Origin: Dietzia cinnamea NBRC 102147 | GTDB taxonomy: Bacteria > Actinomycetota > Actinomycetes > Mycobacteriales > Mycobacteriaceae | Length of the DNA stretch: 64,000 nucleotides | Direction: 5' to 3' | Assembly: GCF_001571065.1 (NCBI RefSeq) | Contig: NZ_BCSW01000006.1 | Span: 46,253-110,252, forward strand | Program-made: the position numbers and the translations under genes | In this document: positions 1 to 10,234 of the stretch, piece by piece | How the letters are laid out: every line of letters begins with the position of its first letter | Position numbering within the stretch: the stretch's first letter is position 1 | Notes under the pieces: generated by a model | What the model was told of the DNA's origin: nothing | Databases searched by the model: none | What the model saw: only the letters and a program-made list of their open reading frames with translations

Positions 1-394
1 TGCCGCCGGGGTCGAGTGAGCCGACCTTCTCCGCGCGGAGCGTGTACTCGGCGCGGTCGGCCGAGCGGCCGCCCTCCGCACTGAGGTCGGCGCGCAGCAC
101 GATGATGGTCTCGGCCAGGTCGTCCCAGGTCTCCGCGGCCTCCGGGGTGAGGAACTGGCGCGCGGCGGCGTGCCGCTGGTCGGCGATGGCCGCCGCCTTG
201 AGGAAATCCCGGACCAGGAGGTCCGGTTCCTGGTCGGGCACGGGGGTGGGGATCGCCAGGTCGTCGCCCTCCGGCGCGAACGTGCCGATGACCTGGGGCG
301 ACGACGACGAGGGCAGCGTGGCGCAGCCGGTGGCCGTCAGTCCGGTGGCGCAGGCCAGTGTCACGGCGACCGTCAGGAGCCGGGGTCGGGTCAT
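1..394 (-). CDS. lpqB: Lipoprotein LpqB, N-terminal part (cut by window edge)
   Basis: The first 131 codons are visible; the gene runs off the left edge. The protein starts with a lipoprotein signal: MTRPRLL, a hydrophobic stretch, then a lipobox ending ATGC with the lipidated Cys at about residue 24. After it come the LpqB-like segments RDFLKAAA and ARQFLTPEAAETWDD. The ATG overlaps the mtrB stop (ATGA), so translation is probably coupled. In M. tuberculosis LpqB is an exported lipoprotein that modulates the MtrB sensor and is encoded in the same mtrA-mtrB-lpqB order. Identification is from sequence resemblance and conserved order; the beta-propeller part lies outside the window. Confidence 0.93.
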   Translation of the reverse strand, partial: MTRPRLLTVAVTLACATGLTATGCATLPSSSSPQVIGTFAPEGDDLAIPTPVPDQEPDLLVRDFLKAAAIADQRHAAARQFLTPEAAETWDDLAETIIVLRADLSAEGGRSADRAEYTLRAEKVGSLDPGG

Positions 395-2118
395 GGTGTG
401 TCCTCCGCCGTTCCGGGGCCCCGCTCGAGCGGGGTCGGTGAGCCGGTGGACACGAGCCGCGCCTCGTCCTCGGGCGTCAGCGGCAGCGGGCTCGAGGTGA
501 GCGTGCTGCCGCGCCGGCGCGGGATGGTGAGCCGGAAACATGATCCCTCGCCGGGGCTGCCCCAGCAGTCCAGCCGGCCGCCGTGCAGCTTGGCATCCTC
601 GAGGGCGATCGCCAGTCCGAGGCCGGTGCCGCCGGAGCGGCGCACCCGGGAGGGGTCGGCGCGCCAGAACCGGTTGAACACGCGTGTCTCCTCGCCGGGT
701 TTGAGCCCGACGCCGTGGTCGCGGACGGAGACCGCGAGGGCGGTGTCGGAGCCGCGGAGGGTGACGCGCACGGGCTTGGACTCGCAGTGGTCCAGCGCGT
801 TGGCCACGAGGTTGCGCAGGATCCGCTCGACGCGCCTGGAGTCGACCTCGGCCATGACCGGCTCGTCGGGCATGTCGATCTCGACCTCGACGCCCGCGGC
901 CTCGGCGATGTGGGCGACGGTGCCGACCGCGTCCCTGACGGCGTTGCGCACATCCAGCTCGGCCGTCGACAGCTCGGCCATGCCGGCGTCGTGGCGCGAG
1001 ACCTCGAGCAGGTCGGTGAGCAGGCTCTCGAAGCGGTCGAGTTCGGACTCGAGCAGCTCCACGGCGCGCTTGGTGGGGGCGTCGAGGTCCTCGGCCGAGT
1101 CCGAGATGATGTCGGCGGCCATCCGGACGGTGGTGAGCGGGGTGCGCAGTTCGTGCGAGACGTCGGAGGTGAACCGCTTCTGCAGGTCGCCGAACTCCTC
1201 GAGCTGGGTGATCTGGTCGGACAGGCTCTGGGCCATGTCGTTGAAGGCCATCGCCAGCCGGGCCACGTCGTCCTCGCCGCGGATGACCATGCGTTCCTTG
1301 AGGTGGCCGTTGGCGAAGCGCTGGGCGATCGAGGCCGCCTGCCGGACGGGCAGCACCACCTGCCGCGCGACGATCCACGCGATCGCCGCGGACAGCACGA
1401 TGATCGCCAGGCCGGCGGTGGCGACGATCCCCCGCATGATGCCGAGGGTCTGTTCCTCGGCGATGAGCGGGTACACGAGGTAGAGCTCGAGCCCGGGGAT
1501 GGACGAGTCGGTCGGGGTGCCCAGCATGAGCGCCTTGGCCTGCTCGCCGCGGAAGTCGACGGTGACGTACTGGTAGGCGATGCGCCCCCGCTGGACGAGG
1601 GACTGCAGTTCGGGCGGCACCTCCGCCTCGGCGGGACTGACCACCTGACCGCGGCCCGTCTGGTCGGGGACGACGAGGATGGGGTCGAACGTCCCGGCGT
1701 GGACGGAGTCTCCACCGGACGCGACGCCGCGGTCGCTGATGGCGCTGCGCGCCTGGTCGAGCCGCGACTGCTCGCTGGTGCCCTCGTCGGTCGCGGCGAT
1801 CTGCGCCTCGACCGTGAGGCGGAGCCGGCCGGCCTGCTCAATGGCGGCGTCGAGTTTGGTCGACAGCAGCTGGGCGGCCATCTGGCTCTGCAGCATGAAC
1901 GCGATCGTGAGGATCACGCCCATCGACAACGCGAGGGTCGAGGTGACGACCCGCAGCTGCAGGGAGCGTCGCCACATGCGCGCGATCCGCACGCCCAGCG
2001 CGGCGGGGTCCAGTGAGGACAGTCGTTCGCGCAGGGTCGGGTTCGCGTCGCCGGCGTCCCGGGTGTCGCGCTCGTCCCCGGTGGACGCCGCCGCGTCGTC
2101 GGGACGAGCGGTCGTCAC
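391..2118 (-). CDS. mtrB: Sensor histidine kinase MtrB
   Basis: A membrane histidine kinase of 575 aa that phosphorylates MtrA and controls cell-wall and division genes. Visible order: cytoplasmic N-tail, TM1 at about 57-77, extracytoplasmic region, TM2 at about 229-251, HAMP at about 252-304, H-box SHELRTP with phospho-acceptor His322, then ATPase boxes ILRNLVANALDH, RDHGVGL and GGTGLGL. The open frame continues upstream to 2259, but GTG at 2116-2118 overlaps the mtrA stop as GTGA and gives the usual family length, so I start there. The 3' end overlaps lpqB by 4 bases. All three genes look translationally coupled. Confidence 0.95.
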   Translation of the reverse strand: MTTARPDDAAASTGDERDTRDAGDANPTLRERLSSLDPAALGVRIARMWRRSLQLRVVTSTLALSMGVILTIAFMLQSQMAAQLLSTKLDAAIEQAGRLRLTVEAQIAATDEGTSEQSRLDQARSAISDRGVASGGDSVHAGTFDPILVVPDQTGRGQVVSPAEAEVPPELQSLVQRGRIAYQYVTVDFRGEQAKALMLGTPTDSSIPGLELYLVYPLIAEEQTLGIMRGIVATAGLAIIVLSAAIAWIVARQVVLPVRQAASIAQRFANGHLKERMVIRGEDDVARLAMAFNDMAQSLSDQITQLEEFGDLQKRFTSDVSHELRTPLTTVRMAADIISDSAEDLDAPTKRAVELLESELDRFESLLTDLLEVSRHDAGMAELSTAELDVRNAVRDAVGTVAHIAEAAGVEVEIDMPDEPVMAEVDSRRVERILRNLVANALDHCESKPVRVTLRGSDTALAVSVRDHGVGLKPGEETRVFNRFWRADPSRVRRSGGTGLGLAIALEDAKLHGGRLDCWGSPGEGSCFRLTIPRRRGSTLTSSPLPLTPEDEARLVSTGSPTPLERGPGTAEDTP

Positions 2119-2804
2119 GAGACCGGGCCCGCCTTGTAGCCGACGCCGCGGACGGTGAGGACGACCTCGGGGTTCTCCGGGTCCTTCTCGATCTTCGCGC
2201 GCAGGCGCTGGACGTGGACGTTGACCAGACGGGTGTCGGCGGAGTGACGGTAGCCCCACACGTGCTCCAGCAGGACCTCACGGGTGAACACCTGACGGGG
2301 CTTGCGGGCCAGTTCCACGAGGAGGTCGAACTCGAGCGGGGTCAGCGGGATCGGCGTGCCGTCACGGGTGACGGTGTGCGCGGGCACGTCGATGGTGACG
2401 TCCCCGATGTGCAGGACCTCGCTCGGCTCGTCCTCGCCCCGGCGCAGGCGCGCGCGGATGCGGGCGACGAGCTCCTTGGGCTTGAACGGCTTCATGATGT
2501 AGTCGTCCGCACCGGACTCCAGACCCAGGACCACGTCGACGGTGTCGGTCTTGGCGGTGAGCATGACGATCGGCACCCGGGACTCGGCGCGGATCTCCCG
2601 GCACACGTCGATCCCGCTCTTCCCGGGCAGCATGAGATCCAGCAGGACCAGGTCGGGCTGGACGGCCCGGAAGGTCTCGATGGCCTGGACACCGTCGCCG
2701 ACGATCTCGGTCTCGAACCCCTCACCCCGCAGGACGATGGTGAGCATCTCTGCCAGCGCGGCGTCGTCGTCGACGACGAGGATCTTGGGGGTCATGGTCA
2801 CCAC
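2115..2804 (-). CDS. mtrA: DNA-binding response regulator MtrA
   Basis: An OmpR/PhoB-family response regulator. The receiver domain begins ILVVDDDAALAEML and carries the phospho-acceptor Asp in LVLLDLMLPGKSG, followed by MLTAKTD and GADDYIMKPF. The C-terminal winged helix includes LTPLEFDLL and VWGYRHSADTRLVNVH. It is very close to the mycobacterial protein (228 aa). Two starts are possible: GTG at 2804 (229 aa, aligning with the M. tuberculosis N-terminus) or ATG at 2795 (226 aa). Neither has a strong ribosome site. It is the first gene of mtrA-mtrB-lpqB, 82 bp downstream of tmk. Confidence 0.95.
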   Translation of the reverse strand: MVTMTPKILVVDDDAALAEMLTIVLRGEGFETEIVGDGVQAIETFRAVQPDLVLLDLMLPGKSGIDVCREIRAESRVPIVMLTAKTDTVDVVLGLESGADDYIMKPFKPKELVARIRARLRRGEDEPSEVLHIGDVTIDVPAHTVTRDGTPIPLTPLEFDLLVELARKPRQVFTREVLLEHVWGYRHSADTRLVNVHVQRLRAKIEKDPENPEVVLTVRGVGYKAGPVS

Positions 2805-2886
2805 TTGTGTCGGCGTGTCGGGTCGGCATCGTCAGGCGCACGACCGCCGGTACGTACCGTGGGTCGTCTTCCTGCCGCTTCAGACA

Positions 2887-3630
2887 CTACCCGGCCACCC
2901 CGCGCGATCGCGGGTGCGGCGCGGGCTCCGGGGTGGGGTCGACGACGAGGTCGGCCAACTCCGGCACCGCGGGATCGGCCCCGAGGACGCGCCAGGGCGA
3001 CCGCCACGCGGCCGCCGCGAGTCGGCGGTAGACCTCCCCGGTCGCCGCCTGGAGGTCCGCGTCGCGTTCGTAGCGGTCGCGGGCACGGCCCGGGTAGGCG
3101 ACCTCGCGGGAACCGGCCCGCTCGGCGGCCACCTCGACGGGGGTGTCGAGCAGCAGCTGCAGATGCGGGGCCGGCAGCCCGAGCCGGTCGAACTCGAGCG
3201 CGCCGATCCACTCGACGACTTCGGCCTCGCGGTCCGGACCGAGCCGGGCGGCGGTGTACGCGGCGTTGGAGGCCACGTACCGGTCGAGCAGCACAACGTC
3301 GTGGGCGACGGCGAGTCCGGTGAGCGCGTCGAGCGCGGCGTGTCGGTCCAGAGCGAACAGCAGCGCCATCGCGTGGGGCGAGTCCGCCGCCCCGGCCTGA
3401 CCGCCGTGCAGGGCGTCGGCGGCCAGGTCGGCGTGGAGGGTGCCGTAGCGCGGGAACGCCAGCCGGCCGACCGAGAGCCCGCGGGCGCCGAGCTCGGCGA
3501 CGAGGCGGGTCGTCAACGTGTTCTTGCCCGCTCCGTCGAGCCCCTCGACGACCACGAGCCGTGCGCCTCCCGGCCGCGCACCCATCGGCCGTGCACTCAT
3601 CGGCCGTGCACTCATCGGCCGTGCACTCAT
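2887..3630 (-). CDS. tmk: Thymidylate kinase
   Basis: Phosphorylates dTMP to dTDP. It has the P-loop GLDGAGKNT at residues 30-38, FPRYGTLHADL, LFALDRHAAL and DRYVASNAAYTAARLG, close to mycobacterial Tmk. The first 20 residues are a tandem repeat, MSARP three times then MGARP, encoded by 15-bp units that each contain an in-frame ATG (3630, 3615, 3600, 3585). The longest form is 247 aa, against about 214 in M. tuberculosis, and the P-loop would lie near the usual place if translation began at the last ATG. No clear Shine-Dalgarno marks any of the four. The gene is 11 bp downstream of ahcY. Confidence 0.92.
   Translation of the reverse strand: MSARPMSARPMSARPMGARPGGARLVVVEGLDGAGKNTLTTRLVAELGARGLSVGRLAFPRYGTLHADLAADALHGGQAGAADSPHAMALLFALDRHAALDALTGLAVAHDVVLLDRYVASNAAYTAARLGPDREAEVVEWIGALEFDRLGLPAPHLQLLLDTPVEVAAERAGSREVAYPGRARDRYERDADLQAATGEVYRRLAAAAWRSPWRVLGADPAVPELADLVVDPTPEPAPHPRSRGVAG
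3583..3630 (-). repeat. 15-bp tandem repeat carrying alternative tmk start codons
   Basis: The plus-strand unit CGGCCGTGCACTCAT is repeated exactly, with one diverged unit (CGGCCGCGCACCCAT) on the tmk side. On the coding strand each unit reads ATG plus four codons (Met-Ser/Gly-Ala-Arg-Pro). The period is a multiple of three, so copy-number change would alter only the N-terminal length of Tmk and the number of possible starts. Confidence 0.9.
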
Positions 3631-3641
3631 CGTCGGTGAGC

Positions 3642-5108
<1,467 letters not shown>

Positions 5109-5189
5109 GTTCTTCGACCAGCTCCTCGTTGACTCTCGAAAGATCTCCGCCCCACACTAGCGGCAGCGCCTCTTCGCGCGTCGGCCCCG

Positions 5190-6407
5190 TCACCGGTCGC
5201 CGACGCGGGTGCGGAACACGGTCGTCCCGTCGAGACCCTGCAGGCACACCCGCGTCGTCGAGGCCGGCACCCACACCGCGCGCCCAGGCCGGAGCACCTC
5301 CCCCGCACCGTCCTCGTCGACCTGCGCCTCGCCCGAGGTGCACAGCAGCACCTCCGGCCCGTCGGGTCGCCAGGTCACGAGCCGTCCGGCGGGCAGGTCG
5401 ATGCGCGACAGCGCGAAATCCGGTTCGGGCGTGGGGTAGTCGACCTCACCGGGGATACCGCGGTCGGCGGGGATCGCGTCGACGGTGGGGTCGGCCAGCG
5501 GGCCGAACTCGAGCACCCGCATCAGCTCGGGCACGTCGACGTGCTTGGGGGTCAGTCCGCCACGCAACACGTTGTCGGAATTGGCCATGACCTCCACCCC
5601 GACGCCGCGCAGATAGGCGTGCAGCTGCCCGGGTCCCAGGTACACGGCCTCGCCCGGCTGCAGGACCACCCGGTTGAGCAGCAGGACGCCCAGGACGCCG
5701 GGGTCCGTCGGATAGCGCTCGGCGAGCTCCGCCACCGTCGTGGCGACCGCGGACCACGGGGCGTCGACCCCGTTCACGGTCAGATAGGACACGGCCCGGG
5801 CCGCGAGGTCGGACACGACGTCGGCCAGCACGATGTGGGGCATCGTGACGAACGTGGTGAACACCGCGCGCAGGCCCTCGGCGTCGGGCTGCCCGGCGAG
5901 CATGTCGCGGTAGGGCCGCAGCGAGTCCACGTCGAACGCGTCGAGCAGGGAGATCGTGCGCTCGACCGGGCGGAATCCCACCAACGCGTGGAACTCGGTC
6001 AGGGCGACCAGGATCTCGGGCTTGTGATTGGCGTCGCGGTAGTTGCGGTCAGCGGCGTCGACGGCGATCCCCCGGGCGTCCTCCGCGGCGTAGCCCTCGC
6101 GCGCCTTCTCCGGTGACGGGTGCGCCTGTAGGGACAGCGCCTGCTCGGCCGAGAGCAGCTTCACGAGGAACGGCAGTCCCCCGCCGTGCTCGGCCAGGAC
6201 GCGGGCGCCGAGTTCCTTCTCGGGGTCGTCGGCGATCCGTGCGTCGAGCGCCCGTCCGTCAGCGCACAGGGAGGATCCCGAGTCGTGGGCACCGAACCAG
6301 TGCTCGGCCACGGGGTGCGGTGACGGCGAGGCCGTCCCGCACAGTTCGGGGAGGGCGGTCCGGGAGCCCCAGGCGTAGGCCTGGACCACCGGTTCTAGGG
6401 CGACCAC
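5190..6407 (-). CDS. manA: Mannose-6-phosphate isomerase, class I
   Basis: Interconverts fructose-6-phosphate and mannose-6-phosphate and supplies mannose for PIMs, lipomannan and LAM. The 405-aa protein has family blocks near the N-terminus (YAWGSRTALPEL), FLVKLLSAEQALSLQAHP (zinc-binding Gln/His), HKPEI and YLGPGQLHAYL. It lies 4 bp after the TobH-like gene and in the same direction as manB, so manB, tobH-like and manA form one mannose-activation operon, as for Rv3257c-Rv3255c. Confidence 0.93.
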   Translation of the reverse strand: MVALEPVVQAYAWGSRTALPELCGTASPSPHPVAEHWFGAHDSGSSLCADGRALDARIADDPEKELGARVLAEHGGGLPFLVKLLSAEQALSLQAHPSPEKAREGYAAEDARGIAVDAADRNYRDANHKPEILVALTEFHALVGFRPVERTISLLDAFDVDSLRPYRDMLAGQPDAEGLRAVFTTFVTMPHIVLADVVSDLAARAVSYLTVNGVDAPWSAVATTVAELAERYPTDPGVLGVLLLNRVVLQPGEAVYLGPGQLHAYLRGVGVEVMANSDNVLRGGLTPKHVDVPELMRVLEFGPLADPTVDAIPADRGIPGEVDYPTPEPDFALSRIDLPAGRLVTWRPDGPEVLLCTSGEAQVDEDGAGEVLRPGRAVWVPASTTRVCLQGLDGTTVFRTRVGDR

Positions 6408-6411
6408 GGAC

Positions 6412-7506
6412 CTACAGACCTCCGACGAGGAGGTAGGCGGCGGACAGCTCCGTGCGTGCCATGTGCGCGGCCACCTTTCCGCTCAACGGGGCCGGGGCGT
6501 CGCCGACCGTGTCCCGACCGCGGTCGGTGACCCACTCGACGTCCGCGAGCGGGCCCGCGGCCAGCCGGACGATGTCCTCGTCCGCGTTCAACACCATACC
6601 GAGGTATCGCACGCGCATGTCCTCGCGTGGCCCGTCAAGTTCCTCATCGTGGAAAAGGTCCGCCAGTGGATCCACCGGCGGGCGCCCCTGCGCACGTTCG
6701 GCGCCGGCACGCACGGCGTCCCCGACCGACGAGGCCGCGGTGATCCGGCCCGCGTCGCAGAACGCCGCGACCGCGCGATCGCAACAGGCCGCGGAGACCG
6801 CGTCCGCGTGGATCCACACGAGCGGGTCGCGGCCGGCGACCGACGTCGCGAGCAGCTTGGCCGGGTTGACCGGGGTCGCCAGTTCGGGCCCGATCCCCTC
6901 GAGCTCGACGTCGACGGCGTCGGCGGCGGCACCCACGTCCAGTCCCCGCGCCCCGAGTGCGGTGAGGACCGCCATGCCGGCCGCGAGGTGACGCAGTACG
7001 CCGCGGTGCGGGGGTAGGTACGGCAGCGGCTCGAGCCAGGAGGCGCGCCCCCGGCCCGCCTCGGAGACCAGCCCCTCGCGAGGCACGTCCACGATCACCG
7101 CGGCCCCGCGGCCGGCGGCGGCGTCGATCGCCGCCGCCAGGTCGGGATCGCCGGCGTCGTCTCCTGAGACGAGGACGACGTCGAGCGCTCCCACCCAGGC
7201 GGGCAGGGTGCCGGCGTGCACCAGCGGCGGGACCGCGGGCCCACCGGCCTCAACGGCGAGAGCCGCCACGACGCCGGCCGCCTGCCGCGCGCGGTCGGAC
7301 CGGCCGGACACCCACACCACGGCGCGGGGCCGGAAGCCGGTGAGACCGTCGAGGGCCCCGCCCTCGACGGCGGTGGCCACGGCGCGGAGCTGCGCCCCGG
7401 CCATCGACGCGTGCAGCAGGGCCCCCGTCGCGTCCGCGGCGCGCAGCGCCTCGGGGTCGTCGAGGTCGACCCGCCCGGCCCCAGTGTCGTTCGACAGGTC
7501 AGGCAC
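6412..7506 (-). CDS. TobH-like / SIS-domain phosphosugar isomerase family protein (Rv3256c homologue)
   Basis: A 364-aa protein between manB and manA, in the place of Rv3256c (annotated TobH in some genomes). GTG at 7504-7506 overlaps the manB stop by 8 bp and opens VPDLSNDTGAG. The central part has the alternating hydrophobic strands and VVLVSGDDAGDPDL block of a SIS-type phosphosugar-binding fold. The C-terminal part is also family-like. Its enzymatic role is not established; position suggests a function in sugar-phosphate metabolism. Upstream in-frame sequence to 7911 belongs to manB's other frame and is left out. Confidence 0.8.
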   Translation of the reverse strand: MPDLSNDTGAGRVDLDDPEALRAADATGALLHASMAGAQLRAVATAVEGGALDGLTGFRPRAVVWVSGRSDRARQAAGVVAALAVEAGGPAVPPLVHAGTLPAWVGALDVVLVSGDDAGDPDLAAAIDAAAGRGAAVIVDVPREGLVSEAGRGRASWLEPLPYLPPHRGVLRHLAAGMAVLTALGARGLDVGAAADAVDVELEGIGPELATPVNPAKLLATSVAGRDPLVWIHADAVSAACCDRAVAAFCDAGRITAASSVGDAVRAGAERAQGRPPVDPLADLFHDEELDGPREDMRVRYLGMVLNADEDIVRLAAGPLADVEWVTDRGRDTVGDAPAPLSGKVAAHMARTELSAAYLLVGGL

Positions 7507-8875
7507 GGACGATCGCGAGGACCTCGTCGACCACGGCGTCGACGTCCTCCCTGGTCGGCGCCTCGGCGTTGAGGCGCAGCAACGGCTCGGTGTTGGAGGC
7601 GCGAAGGTTGAACCACGCGCCGTCGCCGAGGTCGACGGTGACGCCGTCCAGGCGGTCGACCGACGCGGCGCGGTCGGAGAACGCGGCGACGACGGCCTCC
7701 ATGCGCTCGGTCTGCGCCTCCGCCGAGTCGAGCGTGGAATTGATCTCCCCGGAGGCGGCGTACCGGGTGTACTCGCCCATGAGCTCGGACAGCGTGCCGT
7801 CCTGACCGCCGAGTGCTGCCAGCACGTGCATGGCGGCCAGCATGCCCGAGTCGGCGCCCCAGAAGTCGCGGAAGTAGTAGTGCGCGGAGTGCTCGCCGCC
7901 GAAGACGGCACCCGTGTCGGCCATCTGCGCCTTGATGAAGCTGTGGCCCACGCGCGTGCGGACGGCGACGCCGCCCTTCTCCTCGACGAGCTCGGGGACG
8001 GCCCTGGAGGTGATGAGGTTGTAGATGATCGATGCGCCCGGTTCCTTGGCGAGCTCCCGCTCGGCGACGAGGGCGGTGATGGCCGACGGGGCCACCGGCT
8101 CTCCGCGCTCGTCGACCACGAAGCAGCGGTCCGCGTCGCCGTCGAAGGCCAGGCCGATGTCAGCTCCGCTCTCCCGGACGAGGGCCTGCAGGTCGACGAG
8201 GTTGGCCGGCTCGAGCGGGTTGGCCTCGTGGTTGGGGAAGTTCCCGTCGAGTTCGAAGTACAGGGGCACGATCTCGAGCGGCAGCCCGCCCAGGACGGCG
8301 GGCACCGTGTGACCGCCCATGCCGTTGCCGGCGTCCACCGCGACCTTGAGGCGGCGGATCCCCGTCAGGTCGACCAGCCCGCGCAGGTACTCGCCGTAAC
8401 CCTCGAGCACGTCGCGCTCGGAGACGGTGCCGGTCTCCCCGTCGTGCGCGGGGACGCCCGCGATGACCTCGTCGGCGATCGTCCGGAGGCCGGACTCCTG
8501 GCCCACCGGCTTGGCGCCCGCCCGGCACAGCTTGATGCCGTTGTACTTCGCCGGGTTGTGGCTGGCGGTGAACATGGCGCCGGGGCACTCCAGCAGGCCG
8601 GAGGCGAAGTAGAGCTGGTCGGTGGAGGCCAGGCCGATCATCACCACGTCGAGGCCCTGCGCGGTCACCCCGTCGGCGAACGCCGCCGACAGGCCCGGGG
8701 ACGAGTCGCGCATGTCGTGCCCGATCACCACGGTGCCCGCGCCCTCGGAGCGCATGAGCCGAGCGAAGGACGCACCGACCTCGCGGACGAAGTCCGTGTC
8801 GATCTGCTCTCCGACGACGCCACGGACGTCGTAGGCTTTGATGACTGCTCGGACGGACTCGGCGCTGCGTGCCAC
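7499..8875 (-). CDS. manB: Phosphomannomutase / phosphoglucomutase
   Basis: Converts mannose-6-phosphate to mannose-1-phosphate. It has the early motif IKAYDVRG, the phosphoserine loop TASHNPAKYNG, the metal-binding DGDADR and a C-terminal phosphate loop RASNTEPLLRLN. The open frame extends to 8953, but GTG at 8873-8875 has GGAG six bases upstream and gives 458 aa, close to the 465 aa of the M. tuberculosis enzyme, so I prefer it. It is followed by the TobH-like gene with an 8-bp overlap. Together with manA and the guanylyltransferase at 13352 it supplies GDP-mannose. Confidence 0.93.
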   Translation of the reverse strand: MARSAESVRAVIKAYDVRGVVGEQIDTDFVREVGASFARLMRSEGAGTVVIGHDMRDSSPGLSAAFADGVTAQGLDVVMIGLASTDQLYFASGLLECPGAMFTASHNPAKYNGIKLCRAGAKPVGQESGLRTIADEVIAGVPAHDGETGTVSERDVLEGYGEYLRGLVDLTGIRRLKVAVDAGNGMGGHTVPAVLGGLPLEIVPLYFELDGNFPNHEANPLEPANLVDLQALVRESGADIGLAFDGDADRCFVVDERGEPVAPSAITALVAERELAKEPGASIIYNLITSRAVPELVEEKGGVAVRTRVGHSFIKAQMADTGAVFGGEHSAHYYFRDFWGADSGMLAAMHVLAALGGQDGTLSELMGEYTRYAASGEINSTLDSAEAQTERMEAVVAAFSDRAASVDRLDGVTVDLGDGAWFNLRASNTEPLLRLNAEAPTREDVDAVVDEVLAIVRA

Positions 8876-8968
8876 GTGCTGCTCCAGGGGTGTGAGACGG
8901 GGTCGGTCGATGTCTTCCGAGACACTACCCGCGCCGATCACGCGGCGGACCACCCTGCGGGCGGCGGG

Positions 8969-9475
8969 TCAGCGGGCGGCGGGGCCGGACCCGCCCGCGC
9001 CGCCGGAGTGCCGGTCGGACCCGTCTTCCCGGGCAGCGGACACGTCGGGGACCACCCGCAGGTGGGGGCGCCCTGAGCCGGTCGACGGCCCGGGGGCCGG
9101 GAGCGGGTCGCTGCCGGCCAGCGCGCGGTCCAGCGCGGGCTCGGGATCGGAGACCCCGAGTCGGCGCAGGCGTTCGGCGTCGACCAGTGCCGCGCCGGTC
9201 CGCCGCCCTCCGACGGGGCCGCCGGTGACGGCGTCCAGGAGGGCCGTGAGATCGGAGTCCTCGGCCGAGGTGTCGAGGTCCGGATGACGCACGAGGTCCC
9301 AGCCGCGGGGGGCGGTGATGCGCAGTGCGTGCACGGCGCAGAGGTCCCAGGCGTGCGGCTCCTGGACCGCGGGCAGCGGCCCGATGACGGCCGTGGAGTC
9401 CGCGTAGACGTAGGTGAGCGTGGCGACCGCACGGTTGGGACATCCCGGGCGGCAGCAACGACGGTTCTCACTCAC
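8969..9475 (-). CDS. DUF3499 family protein (Rv3258c homologue)
   Basis: A 168-aa protein of unknown function with a conserved cysteine-rich N-terminus (SENRRCCRPGCPNRAVATL), the block HAWDLCAVHALRITAPRGWD and a disordered, variable C-terminus. The Cys and His residues could bind a metal. GTG at 9473-9475 is preceded by TACGCT at 8 nt, which fits a leaderless start. Position upstream of manB and divergent from a zincin-like gene is as in M. tuberculosis (Rv3258c/Rv3259). Confidence 0.85.
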   Translation of the reverse strand: MSENRRCCRPGCPNRAVATLTYVYADSTAVIGPLPAVQEPHAWDLCAVHALRITAPRGWDLVRHPDLDTSAEDSDLTALLDAVTGGPVGGRRTGAALVDAERLRRLGVSDPEPALDRALAGSDPLPAPGPSTGSGRPHLRVVPDVSAAREDGSDRHSGGAGGSGPAAR

Positions 9476-9483
9476 GAGGCCCC

Positions 9484-9489
9484 AGCGTA
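9484..9489 (-). promoter_or_regulatory. -10 hexamer for leaderless DUF3499 gene
   Basis: TACGCT on the minus strand ends 8 nt before the GTG start, and no Shine-Dalgarno is present between them. Confidence 0.5.
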
Positions 9490-9558
9490 GCCCCGCACGC
9501 CGCACGGGTGGGCCGCGACCCGCCCACACCGGTGCGAGCCGGCCGACGCCGGCGGGGT

Positions 9559-9564
9559 TATCCT
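9559..9564 (+). promoter_or_regulatory. -10 hexamer for leaderless zincin-like gene
   Basis: TATCCT ends 6 nt before the ATG at 9571. No ribosome-binding site lies between them. It is divergent from the DUF3499 promoter 70 bp away. Confidence 0.5.
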
Positions 9565-9570
9565 CGCGCC

Positions 9571-10164
9571 ATGACCCCGACCGCCCCGGTACCCGGACGG
9601 CCGCCCACCGGGACCGCGATCCCGGGCGCCGGCCAGTCCGACGTCGCCGCGGGCAGCCGTATCTCCGTCCGCGACTTCCCCGGTGACCCCGGGCGTCGCG
9701 GTCCCCGCGTGGTGACGTCCCGTCGCGCGGACCGCCGAGTGCACGGGCCCCGCGGGCCGATCCTGCCGCCCGAGGTGCCCCGCTGGCGCAGCCGGTCGGC
9801 GGAGTTCGACGCCGCCGCCCTCGAGGCGTTCGCCGAGATCGACCAGCACTGGCACTCGCGCCTCGAGCACCTGGACCTCGCCGTGGACATGGTGCCCCGC
9901 ATGCGCCTGCGACCCGGGGAGACGTGGCCCGAGGAGGTCGTGGCCGACGGCGACGTCCCTCTCGCCCGCCTCGTGCCGGCGGGGGTGGACCGGTCGGGAC
10001 AGCCGACCCGCGCGCGGCTCGTGCTGTTCCGGAAGCCGCTCACCCGGCGCGCGCCGGAGGGCGACGATCTGCGGGATCTCATCTACTCCGTGCTCGTGGA
10101 GCTGGTCTCGCAGCACCTGGAGATCTCACCAGACGAGGTCGAGGCGGGCCCGGAGGAGGACTGA
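9571..10164 (+). CDS. Zincin-like metallopeptidase family protein (Rv3259 homologue)
   Basis: A 197-aa protein matching Rv3259 from residue 60 onwards: GPRGPILPPEVPRWRSR, LDLAVDMVPRM, DGDVPLARLVPAGVD and RARLVLFRKPLTRRA are family blocks. The N-terminal 55 residues are Pro/Gly/Arg-rich and poorly conserved. The family usually carries HExxH near the C-terminus. Here the corresponding region reads LIYSVLVELVSQHL, so the zinc site seems lost and enzyme activity is doubtful. ATG 9571 is supported by a -10 hexamer 6 nt upstream. Confidence 0.82.
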   Translation: MTPTAPVPGRPPTGTAIPGAGQSDVAAGSRISVRDFPGDPGRRGPRVVTSRRADRRVHGPRGPILPPEVPRWRSRSAEFDAAALEAFAEIDQHWHSRLEHLDLAVDMVPRMRLRPGETWPEEVVADGDVPLARLVPAGVDRSGQPTRARLVLFRKPLTRRAPEGDDLRDLIYSVLVELVSQHLEISPDEVEAGPEED

Positions 10165-10234
10165 ACGCGGCGCGGCCGCGGGTCGGATGACGCGCGGCGC
10201 GGCCGCGGAGGGGATGATCGCGGGCGCCCGGGGA

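Noticed and set aside
7507..7911. N-terminal extension of the TobH-like protein into manB
   Set aside because: The sequence is Ser/Thr/Pro/Arg-rich from manB's other frame; a GTG overlapping the manB stop is the better start.
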